A DNA stretch of 64,000 nt from Hsuehochloa calcarea (lineage: Eukaryota; Streptophyta; Magnoliopsida; Poales; Poaceae), in the NCBI GenBank assembly GCA_036346395.1, contig CM070604.1, positions 52,603,003 to 52,667,002 on the forward strand, in the 5' to 3' direction. How positions within the stretch are numbered: the first letter of the stretch is position 1; each line of letters begins with the position of its first letter. The translations under genes were made by a program, and so were the position numbers. The notes below the pieces were generated by a model, which saw only the letters and a program-made list of their open reading frames with translations, was not told the DNA's origin and ran no database searches. Shown here in pieces: positions 1 through 11,792 of this stretch.

Positions 1-3000
1 AATTTCCCCAGAAGGAGACATGTGAACTGCTCATTGTCGACAGGCCTATAGATCAGGTGCTAAAGCATATATTGCAAGTTAAAAACGGGTCAATAATATG
101 TTTATTTTAAAATTACAGCAAAGAAGTTCAATATGTTTCCTACAACTTACAACAATTTCATGACTGCAAAGATAGCACCAGTAATTCACGAATGGACCTA
201 TGATGCAATGTGCCACGATCTACTCGAAATGGATGGCAACAAATACATATATGAGGTACATGTAATATCATATTAATAATGAGCTACATGTTCTCTTCAC
301 TTTCTCTATTCTTAGATTTACTTTCTGTTGGAAGGTGTCAAAGATGGGATCAGAACCTGAAAAGAAGGAGGCTTTATTAGAGGATCATGATCCTCTCTGG
401 CTTGAGCTTCGCCATGCTCACATAGCTGATGTGAGTCGTGTGTTTTATTGGTGTTTAAGGTTGTTTAAGTACATTTGGGTTTATGCTTTCTAAAACTAAT
501 TAAAATGCCAGGCCAGTGAGAGGTTGTATGATAAGATGAATAACTTTGTTGCAAATAATAAAGCTGCGCAACTTCATTCAAGGTGCATGATCTTTCTGGT
601 TTTTGGAAAAATGCAATTGTAAATATTTTAATGCACAGTGGAGTGCAGTATGGTATCCCAGCCGATGTTTGTCTTGGTGTTATTTACCATTCTAGACTGC
701 TGAGTGCTCACAGCATTCATATTCTATCTCATCTTTTGAATATCCCTTGTGCTGGATATTTATGTGACATAATTAGTTGTAGTTCTAACATAATTTGTTC
801 TATATTGCGAGCATATAGTATTCTTTTTTAACAACTGAGTTTATTTGGATCTGAGTTGCAACTCTGGAAGATAAGTAATACTGTAATCCTTACAGTTCAA
901 ATTAAACTATATAAACTATAGTTTGTATTTCGATATAGAGGTATATCAAATGCTGATTGGTGGGTTATTTGCTGGTGAAGTAAGACCACAGAATGCATAT
1001 TCTTTATAAGTTCTTTCGTAATAAATGCTTATGACATTTCCATTCTCAACTAGAGATGGTGGTGAAATCTCAACAAAGGATCTGCAAAAGATTGTTCAAG
1101 CTTTGCCACAATACAGTGATCAAGTTGAGAAATTGACCCTCCATATAGAGGTAGATGATTTTTTTCATAATATTTTCTCTACATACTTCATGTTATTTTT
1201 TTATCTTTACAAGTCACAAGTTATTATTTCCTTTTATTTGGAGATTTGTAAGAACTGTCTATACAAATGTGGAAAGTAAATCTTATATTATAATTGAAAT
1301 TTACGATATTCTGGTGAATTCAAGTTAAGAGGGGCACAAAAGGATGGTCCTTAGCTCTCTTACATAGTAGATTCCATCAATGGGAATTATTGAGTGCATA
1401 CATTGTTGCCTCCATCAATGAGTAAATGCATGTAACGTTATGTAGAAATATGTATGATTTAACAATATAAAATATGTCTTTTTTATTCGTTGCATAATTT
1501 TCATGTCTTATTCACTGAATTAAGCTCAACATCTGGTTCAAAGCAAGCAGCTGATGTTTGAAAGCACCTGTGTGCTGTGTCACCTTAATATATAGACCTG
1601 TATTTAGTTTTACAGCCCATGCTTTAGGGACTTGTGTATCTTTTGATTAGTTTTGTCTCTAACTTCAAAACGATAAAAAAACTCTAATACTTTTGATTAA
1701 ACGCTTGTTCAGATTGCTGGAAAAATTAACAAGTTTATCAGGGAGTACAGGCTCCGTGACATTGGGCAGTTGGAGCAGGATCTTGTTTTTGGAGATGCAG
1801 GAGCAAAGGAGGTGATCAGGATCCTCATGTCAAAGCAGGTTTGTGTAGAAAGAGAGAGAAAGGAAAAACAGGCTTACTTGTTCTTTGCTTGACATGCTTG
1901 TTCTATTGTCCAGGATATGAGTCCAGAAAACAAATTGAGATTGCTGATTATATATGCAATTGTATATCCAGAGAAGTTTGAAGGTGACAAAGGGGAAAAG
2001 TTGATGCAGGTATTTCACATCATGTTTTTCATTGCTTGTGAGGAGTACAATGATTACATCAATACTGCAGGCTTCATTCCAGATGCAAAAGTATACAGTA
2101 ACAAAGGAACTAAACCTCTGCTTTCTCTAGTTATGAACATGGCAGTGTAAGGAGTACTAATGAGACTAGATAATTAGCAGGTGCCTCATATGTTCTAGTT
2201 GATGGCACCTCTGAATCCTCTATGTGACTATTTAGAATTTGTGTTTATCTATCAATACAACAGGAACTTATGCTTCAAACTAACATGTGATGCTTTGCGC
2301 AATAAACAAGCTCATAAAGCACTGCCCAATAGGCCTATGCTGTGCCTAATAGACCTTAAAATAGATTTTTAACTTCAATTTGCAATATGGAAGATTTCGT
2401 CTAAGTACATTGCAAATACTGGATCTACAATTTGATCAACAAAATTTCATGTTATGCGACTGATTCTATTTCTATAGCTATAGCCTATATGGCATCGTGA
2501 TTTGTGAGCTAATATATTGTCTTGCAGCTAGCAAAACTGCCACCAGATGCCATGAATGTAATAAACAGTTTAAGATACTTGAGCCGTTCAGATACAAAAA
2601 CATCTTCACGAACTGGTGGTCTCTCTCTCAAATTTGATGCCCAAAAGGTTAAGTCATTATATCAGCTAAAAATTAAATGCTTCTACTTTCTTTCCTTGTA
2701 CTTACATGTTCGTATTTTTTTTATACCAGAAGAAAAATGCTGCCAGGACAGAACGGCAGGATGGGGAGGAAACCTGGGCATTATCACGTTTTTTCCCACT
2801 TATAGAGGCATGCCATAGAACTATTACTACTAAAGTTCATTTTCTTCATCAATATCTGCTTAGCTACTTTATTCCTTGTGGTGCTTACAGTCAAGGATTA
2901 TGTCATGCAATACTATGATTAGTCTTTGCTGAAACCAGCATATACCTAATTCCTTGATTTTGTGGACTTTAAGAATGAGGTCCTCATTCTCTTGATCATA

Positions 3001-4070
3001 TAAATCTGAACAAAATTAGACCTATGCACTTTTACAGTTTAGCACTGCTTCAAAAGTGTACTTTGTTTGTTACATTTTCCTTGCATGTTTTTTAAGGGAA
3101 TTTTCCTTACATGTTCAATTATTAGTTTTACCATTTTAGGGCTGATTTTGATAGAAAAGCTGTTGGATATTGGTGACATTTTGTTAATTGGATAATTTGA
3201 TATTAAGTATGGTGGAATTCCTTGTTTCTTTGACAGGAGTTGATTGAGAAACTGAGCAAAGGTGAATTACCTCTAAATGAATACCCATCTATGAATGAAC
3301 CAAGTTCTACTACTCAACGAACCACACAAACTTCATCGGCAGCACGACCAGCACAAACACCGCAGCCAATGTCTATGAGATCACGGCGGACACCAACATG
3401 GGCTAAGTCTCGAAACTCTGATGACGGTCAGTCAAGGTATTAATCGAAATAATTTTCTGTTTGGTCCACTTGGACCATATAGGTTTTCCTAGTACAACTA
3501 CTTTGATCTTCATACTTTTTAGCTGCTTTCTTATCACCATAAATTGGATTGGCAGTGATTCTTCGGTCTTGAGACACGCATCAGGTGACTTCAAGAGGCT
3601 AGGCAACCGAATTTTTGTCTTCATGATTGGTGGAGCCACTAGATCTGAAGTATGCCGTTTACTACAAATGATTTGTTAATTCTCATTCCTATTGCGCATA
3701 TGTTTTAATCAATTTTATACTTCAATGGATCAGTTGCGCACGGTGCACAAGCTTACAATGAAACTGAAGCGAGAAATCGTCCTGGGATCTTCTAGCATTG
3801 ATGATCCTCCGCAGTTTATTTCGGTAAAACCCCGCATTTGTACAAATTCATAATGCCTTGAAGTTTGTCGATTCCTTTTCCATTAAAGTGTACTGCTGGA
3901 GTAAAAGATAGATACATAGCCATTTTCTTAAGAGTATTTTAGTTCATTACTTCACATTAATAAATTTATGAAATTCAACCCACTGTATTCATTCACTAAA
4001 TGCACAAATGCAGAAGCTGAAATCGCTAGGTGGTACCAAGGACGTCTCAATAGATAAGCTACGCATTTAG
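1..4070 (+). CDS. SEC1/KEULE: Sec1/Munc18 (SM) family protein, KEULE/SEC1-like, 5' truncated by window edge
   Basis: SM proteins bind syntaxin-type SNAREs and control vesicle fusion; plant KEULE acts at the plasma membrane and cell plate. Thirteen exons are visible: 1-56, 172-255, 335-430, 512-582, 1054-1150, 1713-1838, 1914-2009, 2528-2647, 2730-2807, 3237-3436, 3556-3649, 3734-3823 and 4014-4070. Every junction keeps frame, giving about 420 C-terminal residues of a family usually near 660. Recognisable blocks are ETCELLIVDR, APVIHEWTYDAMCHDLL, GQLEQDLVFGDAGAK, NKLRLLIIYA, VYPEKFEGDKG, SMRSRRTPTWA and IFVFMIGGATRSE. All visible introns are GT-AG except the one after 2807, which starts with GC. 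The N-terminal third lies outside the window. Family assignment is recalled from KEULE homologues; which paralogue it is cannot be told. Confidence 0.93.
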
Positions 4071-4480
4071 TTTGCATGTCAACAGATGAAACAAATTCTC
4101 ACCATATGGTATTCAATACGAGGTAGCTTCTCCTACGACTCATCTCTCATCCTTTCTATTTATTTTTTGGTTCATTCGGAGTAACATGTAACTTGTTTGC
4201 TTTTGCAGCTTACAGCCGACATACATTGCCTATGAACAGTTATCGGATGATGTTGTCAGTTGTCACCAATGACCGATTGTGGAGTAGTCATAAGACTCAT
4301 AACTCATAACAGAATCAGCACAAAGCCTTCTTTCTTTTTGACTCTACCAAGGAAGTGATCCAGGAGAGTACATTGTAATATAAGATGCATCTATACGACA
4401 TTGTCCGCATTATTCTCCTTGTTGACGTACATATGTAATAGAACAATTGTTACATTGGCTTTGCCAAACAAAAAATATTG
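4071..4480 (+). other. 3' UTR of the SM gene with a probable UTR intron
   Basis: After the TAG at 4068-4070 the transcript probably continues. A GT-AG intron can be read at 4123-4208 (donor AG|GTAGCTTC, acceptor TTTTGCAG). AT-rich sequence with AATA-type stretches around 4370-4450 is a likely polyadenylation zone. No coding sequence is seen. Confidence 0.5.
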
Positions 4481-4899
4481 TTTATGAATGTAGAGTGATG
4501 TTTCTCTGCTTTACAAAAACCAAACTCCACAGATCTTAATTCTTAAACACAGCATGATCGATATAGTTCAAAGTGGAAGGTTAAGAGGCTTTGGACAGAC
4601 CATCCTCTGTTCTTGTCGCAGTGGAACTGGAGGCACGCAAAGGCCATTGTGCACCAGCCATTACCGCTTCGATTTCTCAGGTCTCAGTCAGGGGCAGTTT
4701 GTAAGGTTCTTGCATCCTTGTGCCGTCACATACAAATCACTCTCAATAGCAACGCCGCCGGATCCTCGGTACTTTACAATCTTTTCCCAGTCGAAAAAGT
4801 TGGAGGAAATCGGACCATCCATGGCTGGTTTCAGCAAAGCGTCAATGAAATAGCATCCTGGATCGACCGTGATAGCCATGCCTTGTTGAAGCTTTCTAA

Positions 4900-5018
4900 G
4901 GGTTTGTTTGGATACATTATAATTCGATTCAATCTTTTTGAATTGACTCAGAATTTAATCTAAAATCCCTTCCAATCCAAAAATATTGGTTCTAGTCTCT
5001 CATTACCTAAACAAACTT
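4900..5018. mobile_element. Tourist-like MITE inside the prolidase pseudogene
   Basis: A 119-bp element begins GGGTTTGTTTGGATA and ends TTACCTAAACAAACTT, so its termini are imperfect inverted repeats. It is flanked by TAA at 4897-4899 and 5019-5021, the target preference of PIF/Harbinger (Tourist) elements. Removing the element plus one TAA joins LRTI to RKLQQGM in the prolidase frame, which confirms the insertion boundaries. Confidence 0.8.
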
Positions 5019-5279
5019 TAATGGTACGCAAGGAGCTCAACCCTGGCTCCTTCGGCCTCTTAGACCCTCAGGGTAGTCTCCTGGATCGTGGGTGTCAATT
5101 CCAAGAAAATGTTCAAGGCCATGAGGCATGAAAACCGCACCCGACCTTCATTCGAAGCTGCCGCATGTCCGTAATGGAGGACAGAACTGTTCTCTCCAGT
5201 AGCACATATGCATGTCTAAGAGCGATGCCGACAGCCTCCATACATGTAAGCATGCTGGAGAAAGATGTTTTCTAGCTGG

Positions 5280-5695
5280 TGCTCCTTTCAGCAACGAACC
5301 TTGAGCAAAATCTCAAGAGGAAGAAAATATTAAAGTAAATTAAAAAAAATGCACTACTTACTACTGGCTGCATGCCCTGCACGGTCCACAGACTTGGCTC
5401 TCTAGCTGTCGGTTGTGCATCTGTCGTCATCACCGAGCCCGGCCGCGGCAAGCCCACAATGCATCAGCGCTTCGTCGCATTGTCTGTTGCTTCCGTGCTT
5501 CATTGCCACACGATTAAAGATGTTGTCTCACTAAGTAGTATCGTAACTAGTAGCAGGCAACAACAATGAGCCTTCTAGATGAATTTAACCTAATCAAATT
5601 GGGCCGACTGTGGACTACATATGTATTGTTAATTTTTTTTCTTCTGAAATGCTAGGGAGACCACGGCCAGGTTGGCGATGCCATCCTCTGTCCCT
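5280..5695. other. Unidentified 416-bp insertion in the prolidase pseudogene
   Basis: The prolidase frame stops after MKE at about 5696 and resumes with QLENIFLQHAYMYGG below 5280. The intervening DNA has no recognised coding sequence, no clear terminal repeats and no target duplication. A retained intron is possible but the ends do not show a GT donor. Confidence 0.4.
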
Positions 5696-6381
5696 AACTC
5701 CTTCATGTCTGGCCTTGCTTGTCTCATGACCTCGATGTGAGCTTTAGAGCTCACGTCGTTAGCGTACTGACTACTGAATGAGGGCCAGCTCCATGTCAGA
5801 TTTGATAACACGGCATTCGGATAAAACCGAATGAAGCTTAGTTAGATCAGTATTGAATTTCTCCATCCCCTCGAAACTTGTAGGCTTGGAGTGATCTCCG
5901 CTGTTGGTGTTCTTGTCGTACAGGAGAAACAGGAGAGGCTCCCTGTGATCGATGGAACGATCTTGCATAACCTGCACGATCTCATCGTCCTTGTACCTAT
6001 CCCTGAACTGAGACAGTGGCTCTATCCCACTCATCCAAACAGTGTAGCTAGGCGGCAACCTTGGCGCGAACAGGACGGACTATCCGGAGGTGACGTTGAA
6101 TGCTCCATAGAACCCCGGCTCCCACACTCCGAAGAGATAAGCGAAGTAGCTCTCCTTCCTGAAGAGCTCGACGTGATCGGTGAATTGTCGCGTACACCCC
6201 TCCCCGCCCTGGAGGAGGAGGAAGCAGTGGAGAGGGCGGACGGTGGCAGAGAGGTGGCCACAGAGCTTTCATGAACTAGGGCTCAAAACAGATTGATTTG
6301 GGGGATGAATCGGATTTAGCTTCGATCCAAAGATGGGGAACGAAGCTACCGTACGCTAACCCAAGCTAAGAACAAATAAAT

Positions 6382-7795
6382 GGCATGAATCAGGTTGCCC
6401 TTTTCATTCCATCATTAACTAGTTTAATATAAGTTGAGTTTCGAAGTAAATTACTGAAGTTAAGATTGAAATAAAGGAAGTAACAGCGATAACAGTAAAC
6501 GATGAATTGTCTTAACAGTAATTCTAACAACCAGCTGGTATGAACATCTTCAGCGTCCAATACGAGTGAAACAGTATGCTTGCATCTGGATTGTCGGATC
6601 TTCATTATCGCCCCTTCTCTTTTCCCTGATCAGCTACAGTGTGAAGCCTGAATGAGCTATAGTCCTGACAGGAGTGCAACGACGAGGTGGTCGTGGTTAC
6701 ATGCCTGAAGCTCCATGGGCACCACAGGGAGAGTAAGAGTGGAGGAGAAGAAGGATGCCATGGCTGGGTGACCTCTAGGAGTGCAAGTCTTGGATAGATG
6801 TGCTAGCCAATTGACAATTGTCCCCTTCTCAAACAAAAGAAAAGTGGCACACCATTATAGCATGCCTTTGGAACCCGCATGCCTCTGAGGATGACAAGAT
6901 TCATACTTGAGCAGGCCTTCGAGGATGGTAAGATCGTGCTGCTGTCGTTTGCGTAGCCGCCGTCCGAGTCTGGATGTGCGCTGTCCAGAAAGCCCACCGA
7001 TGCCATCATTTTGGCGGGTTTTCAAACTGGACGAAATTTGACTGAATTTTGTCAAATTCAAATGTTGCCAAATTTAAGATGTAATTTGTCCAAATTGAAT
7101 TATTTTTTTTGATTTTTTTTGAACGAATATACAAATTTCAGGGGGGGGGGTCACCAAAATTTCGATGAAATTGTTTTCCATGGTTCCCTGTGCTATGCCA
7201 CGTTGGTGAACCCGCCATGGAGTGGATCAACTATGAGCACGACATTGGAAGCCATAGGCTAGACCTGAATAGCCATTGCCTGACAAAGAGGATCATCTCC
7301 AGCCTTACGTTGTGCCACGGCAAGTTCTACTACCTCCACTTGCGGACCGAGTACGATGTGATCGAGCTCTCGCCAGAGCTGGTCTTCAGCACCGTGCCGA
7401 TGAAGGCGGTGGAGCTGGTTCTCGTGGGATGGGCTGGGTGGAGCCTTCATGCGATGGAGTCCCCGTTCTGCCTCGACTTTGATGGCGAGCTCTAAATGGC
7501 GTACATATTCTTCTTCAACATAAACATTAACACTATTGTCGATGTTGGCATCTACCATTTGGATTTTGTTAAGCAGAGAGCCATCAGAGTGGATAGCATC
7601 GTCGATTTGGCCATTCTTCTTGGCTCGAAATGCGACTTTGGAGGGTGGTGTTCGCCAACAAATTTGGGTTGCTTCGGATAGCGTGCAATAGATGGATGAA
7701 CCCGTCGACAAGTGCTTGCATGTGTATGATCTCGGAGAAAAGACAGAGGAAGTGTAGGAATCTTGCACACCATCACGCCAGAATTCGGATGACCC
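6382..7795. repeat. Left copy of a direct 1.4-kb repeat unit
   Basis: The unit starts GGCATGAATCAGGTTGCCC and ends near GGATGACCC. It is repeated in the same orientation at 9792-11199 with small scattered differences, many at CAG/CTG sites and in homopolymers (a ten-G run at 7141-7150 versus seven G in the other copy). It carries a DUF295-like fragment in its last 600 bp. The rest is not recognised. Confidence 0.85.
7230..7770 (+). pseudogene. DUF295/KIB-type beta-propeller fragment, left copy
   Basis: The plus strand reads FYYLHLRTEYDVIELSPE, VFSTVPMKAVELVL, FCLDFDGEL (then a TAA), MAYIFFFNININTIVDVGIY, LDFVKQRAIRVDSIVDLAIL, a frameshifted segment and KCLHVYD. This is the C-terminal half of plant F-box-associated DUF295 proteins, where a sentence like 'DFDGELYMVY ... 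RVDSIGDRAFFL ... DKCLHVYD' is typical. It has a stop after DGEL and a frameshift near 7625, and no N-terminal F-box is visible. The family call is from memory of DUF295 proteins. Confidence 0.65.
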
Positions 7796-9791
7796 GTCCG
7801 ATATTACCCAAAACTCGGATAATATAGGACGCACCTAGGTACCGTGAGTCTAGATCAAGCGAGACTAGAACAACTATAGACTAACTATGCTTCAAGAACT
7901 CGGATCTTCGACATCCGGTTCCTCGTAGTAGTCGTAATCTCCAAGATTTCACCTTCGAGGTTTGGGGAAAGAAGCGAGAATGAGCACAACTCACAGTGCT
8001 CGCGAGCCAACACACAATGCAATAGTATACATGCAAGGCTTAACAAGGATGGCTCGAGTTCTTTTATTTGCTAAAGCAATATTTTCAATTATCATAATTA
8101 CAAAGTCCTATGACATAGCATTTTAAACAGTTGCATTTTCATTAAAGAGAGTAAGTGCAATATTAAATAACAAATGAAGGTTACCTCCACCTTATGCTTA
8201 ATTTTGATAACTACGTTCGTCCACCGATTATTAGCAGAGTAAGGCTACCCAGAAAATCCAAAACAAGGTTTGGATGAGCCCAACACATTTCCATTCCACC
8301 CACAAAGATTTTTGAAATAGAACTAACTCGAGTTAAGTTCCATGTGCGCCTTTGACCAAGGCGCGTACATGCTTAATGATTTAGACTCTGCAGAGGTTGT
8401 ACATGTACCCACAAGAGATAATCATACTCGTTACTCCACATGATTCCTTAGTCATGCGGTTGAGCGATCGTCACGATAACGTTTCAATGTATCTTGCCTC
8501 TTCCGTCATCTCACTAGTATGGGCTACCCCACTTGCGGTGGGTCCCATAAGTTGTGCGGGATGTCCGCCACCACGACTTGCGTAGTGGCGACTTCACCCT
8601 TCCTTTGGTGTCCCATTCAAGCCGGATCGAATCCACTACTTGCACTATCTTGCTCGACCAATCGATGAGATGACTTCCAAGATTTGTTACATTTACTAAG
8701 CCAAGTTGCAATTTGCGGACTTGCGGTTGTACTTGTTTTACAGGAGGTCATGACAAGATTAAGTCCTTAAGGTTATCTGGCGGTTCATTCCAATGTTAAC
8801 CACGTTCACAGGCTACATTAGCACCCATCAACATCCCATTCCTCATACCATCCGCCTGAATGATGCGGCAAGTTAATAGGGTTTTGGGAAGAAAAACCAA
8901 TTAACACAACACACCATCATCTACATCCAATGACTGCCAAAACCATTTTTCATGTTTAAAGGATGATGATCGGATGATTATTGCCCGGTGACTTAAGCAA
9001 GACTAGCATGTCGCTTAAGTACAACCTATACTAGTATTTACCAAATATTTACTAGGGTGACAAGGAATAATGGATTCAATTATCAAAGGATGGCTTAATA
9101 AGTAATTAATCAACAAATGGGTATTTAACTACCTTAAGCATTAACATATCATTGATTACAAAATTAAAGCATGCAACTTTGCTATTTTAAATAAACATAG
9201 TTTGCATAAAATGTAGGTTCGGAATGATTAAAGTATTGACTCGCCTTGGTTAAAGGCAGAGGGTTCCTGGAGATCTTGAGCTTGGTCGAAGGGGAGGTCT
9301 CCGGCGTCGTCGAATCCTAATCGGTCGAAAGTACCGGAAAAAGACACAACGGCAAAGAGAGCAAATAAATACCAACTCAACAAATAATGAACTCCAAAAT
9401 GAACAAGACCAGTACCATTAGAAAGATCTTGATTTTAGAAAATTTTAGAAATTGGTTTCACAATTTTTGGAGTTATCTGAAAAAGATATGAATTTTGGAA
9501 GTTTTAAATGATTTTTCAATTAAGCGAAAATCCGGAAAAACCGGGAGTCGACACGTGGCAACCGTGCTCGGTCCATGGCACTGTGCTCGTGGATCGAGTC
9601 CACGCCTTGCCGCCGGTCCACGGGTCCACAACACGATGTCGGTGGGCCCACTGTCGCCGACATTTGTGCGAGTGAGGCCCTTTGTCGGTCCACGCGGTGG
9701 CGTTAAAACGCAGTGGCGACGCGTCGTGCGTCGCCGTTTTCCTCCGTGCGCGAGAGAAAGGGAGGAGAGGAGCGAGCGACGGAGGCGGCGC
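7796..9791. other. 2-kb spacer between the 1.4-kb repeats; LTR-retrotransposon-like sequence
   Basis: No gene was recognised. The block around 7935-8070 (GAGCACAACTCACAGTGCTCGC-like) and the GC-rich end at 9540-9790 resemble LTR or leader sequence of grass Ty3-gypsy elements. I could not place LTR termini, a primer site or a target duplication. Open frames at 9473-9842 on both strands reflect base composition. Confidence 0.3.
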
Positions 9792-11199
9792 GGCATGAAT
9801 CAGGTTGCCCTTTTCATTCCATCATTAACTAGTTTAATATAAGTTGAGTTTCAAGTAAATTACTGAAGTTAAGATTGAAATAAAGGAAGTAACAAATGAT
9901 AACGATGAAACGATGAATTGTCTTAACAGTAATTCTAACAACCAGTGGTATGAACATCTTCAGCGTCAATACGAGTGAAACAAAGTATGCTTGCATCCGG
10001 ATTGTCGGATCTTCATTATCGCCCTTCTCTTTTCCTGATCAGCTACAGTGTGAAGCCCGAATGAGCTATAGTCTGACAGGAGTGCAACGACGAGGTGGTC
10101 GTGGTTACATGCCCAAGCTCCATGGGCACCACAGGAGAGTAAGAGTGGAGGAGAAGAAGGATGCCATGGTGGGTGACCTCTAGGAGTGCAAGTCTTGGAT
10201 AGATGTGCTAGCCAATTGACAATTGTCCCCTTCTCAAACCAAAAGAAAAGTGGCACACCATTATAGCATGCCTTTGGAACCCGCATGCCTCTGAGGATGA
10301 CAAGATTCATACTTGAGCAGGCCTTCGAGGATGGTAAGATCGTGCTGCTGTCGTTTGCGTGAGCCGCCCGAAATCCGGATGTGCGCTGTCCGTAAAGCCC
10401 ACCGATGCCATCATTTTGGCGGGTTTTCAAACTGGACGAAATTTGACTGAATTTTGTCAAATTCAAATGTTGCCAAATTTAAGATGTAATTTGTCCAAAT
10501 TCAAATTTTTTGATTTTTTTTGAACGAATATACAAATTTCAGGGGGGGTCACCAAAATTTCGATGAAATTGTTTTCCATGGTTCCCTGTGCTACTGCCAC
10601 ATCGGTGAACCCGCCACGGAGTGGATCAACTATGAGCACGACATTGGAAGCCATAGGCTAGACCTGAATAGCCATTGCCTGACAAAGAGGATCATCTCCA
10701 GCCTTACGTCGTGCCACGGCAAGTTCTACTACCTCCACTTGCGGACCGAGTACGATGTGATCGAGCTCTCGCCAGAGCCGGTCTTCAGCACCGTGCCGAT
10801 GAAGGCGGTGGAGCTGGTTCTCGTGGGATGGGCTGGGTGGAGCCTTCATGCGATGGCGTCCCCGTTCTGCCTCGACTTCGATGGCGAGCTCTAAATGGCG
10901 TACATATTCTTCTTCAACATAAACATTAACACTATTGTCGATGTTGGCATCTACCATTTGGATTTTGTTAAGCAGAGAGCCATCAGAGTGGATAGCATCG
11001 TCGATTTGGCCATTCTTGCTGGCTCGAGCTGCAGCTTTGGAGGGTGGTGTTCGGCCAACAAATTTGGGTTGCTTCCAGATAGCGTGCAATAGATGGATGA
11101 ACCCGTACGACAAGTGCTTGCATGTGTATGATCTCAGAGAAAAGACAGAGGAAGTGTAGGAATCTTGCACACCATCACGCCAGGCATTCTGGATGACCC
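9792..11199. repeat. Right copy of the direct 1.4-kb repeat unit
   Basis: Second copy of the unit at 6382-7795, in the same orientation. It is slightly shorter because of small deletions. In the DUF295 part it keeps GCTGGCTCGAGCTGCAGC where the left copy has a shortened, altered version, while elsewhere the left copy keeps CAG/CTG sites that this copy lacks. Confidence 0.85.
10629..11170 (+). pseudogene. DUF295/KIB-type fragment, right copy
   Basis: This is the same fragment as in the left copy but with the better-preserved centre. FSTVPMKAVELVLVGWAGW and CLDFDGEL (TAA) are followed by VDIGIYHLDFVKQR, RVDSIVDLAILAGSSCSFGG, CSANKFGLLPDSVQ, a TAG, MNPYDKCLHVYDLREKTEEV and another TAG. It lacks the N-terminal half of a DUF295 protein. 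The shared stop after DGEL in both copies was probably present before the duplication. Confidence 0.7.
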
Positions 11200-11343
11200 C
11201 GGTACTCCCATAAATTAGTAAAGGAATTTGATGGCATCTTGCTCACAAAATAATGTACTTTAATAGTAAGTGATAGAAAAAAATCAAGGGAAAAAACCCA
11301 GGTTGAACCACGTTGAGGGAGCATGGATGAGAATTGAGAGCTT

Positions 11344-11749
11344 TGTTAGGAATAATCAAGTTTGTTTGCACGGCTAACTGGTAAGTCTTGTGCAGTGATG
11401 CACATTAATGTTTGCATTAGGGGGTCATGGGGTAGTGGCAACACATCCAGTGATTAACTTTCAGGTACTCACATTGATGTTTGCATTAGGGGGTCATGGG
11501 GTAGTGGCAACACATGCAATGCTTAGCCTTTCAATTACTCCTTTATGTATGAATATAAAATGATGAAGAAAACAATGAAAAGTTGAGTAGTTGAGCAGCA
11601 CATAAAAATATGAAAGAAGAAAAGTAGCACTAGACAGTTGCGGTGCTATAAAAAAACTTCTATGTGTTCATCCTCCCAGTGAATTCATTAGTGTGCTTGT
11701 GTTCTTCATTTTCTGTGATCGCGTGTGTTAGTGCATTATTGTTCCAATA
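11344..11749 (+). repeat. 5' LTR of the gag-only copia element
   Basis: 406 bp from TGTTAGGAATAATC to TTCCAATA; the terminal CA seen in the 3' LTR is TA here. It contains an internal duplication: the block GTTTGCATTAGGGGGTCATG recurs about 70 bp apart, at about 11412 and 11480. Confidence 0.88.
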
Positions 11750-11792
11750 ATTGGTATCAGTCTGAGTTCTTGATCTATGTATATCCAAGATC

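Larger units (their letters stand above)
4581..6275 (-). pseudogene. Processed pseudogene of prolidase (Xaa-Pro dipeptidase, peptidase M24)
   Basis: The minus strand reads most of a prolidase, an enzyme that cleaves Xaa-Pro dipeptides. N-terminal part (6275 to 5700): FTDHVELFRKESYFAYLFGV, then SVLFAPRLPPSYTVW, then EFEG-type and VIKSDMELALIQ, then YANDVSSKAHIEVMRQARP. Middle (5275 to 5022): AYMYGG, CICATGENSSVLHYGHAAA, AVFMPHGL, LGIDTHDPG. C-terminal part (4895 to 4584): GMAITVDPGCYFIDALLKP, IESDLYVTAQGCKNLTNCP, EIEAVMAGAQWPLRASSST, then TAA at 4581-4583. No GT-AG introns separate blocks that span much of the protein, which suggests retroposition. Lesions include an in-frame TAG near 6085, a 7-base insertion near 5775, stops near 5215 and 4690, a MITE and a 416-bp insertion. 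Some lesions fall at CAG/CTG sites and may be sequence error. Confidence 0.85.

Noticed and set aside
9966..10466. A 166-codon minus-strand open frame.
   Set aside because: It is broken by frameshifts in the other copy of the repeat at 6382-7795 and has no recognisable domain.
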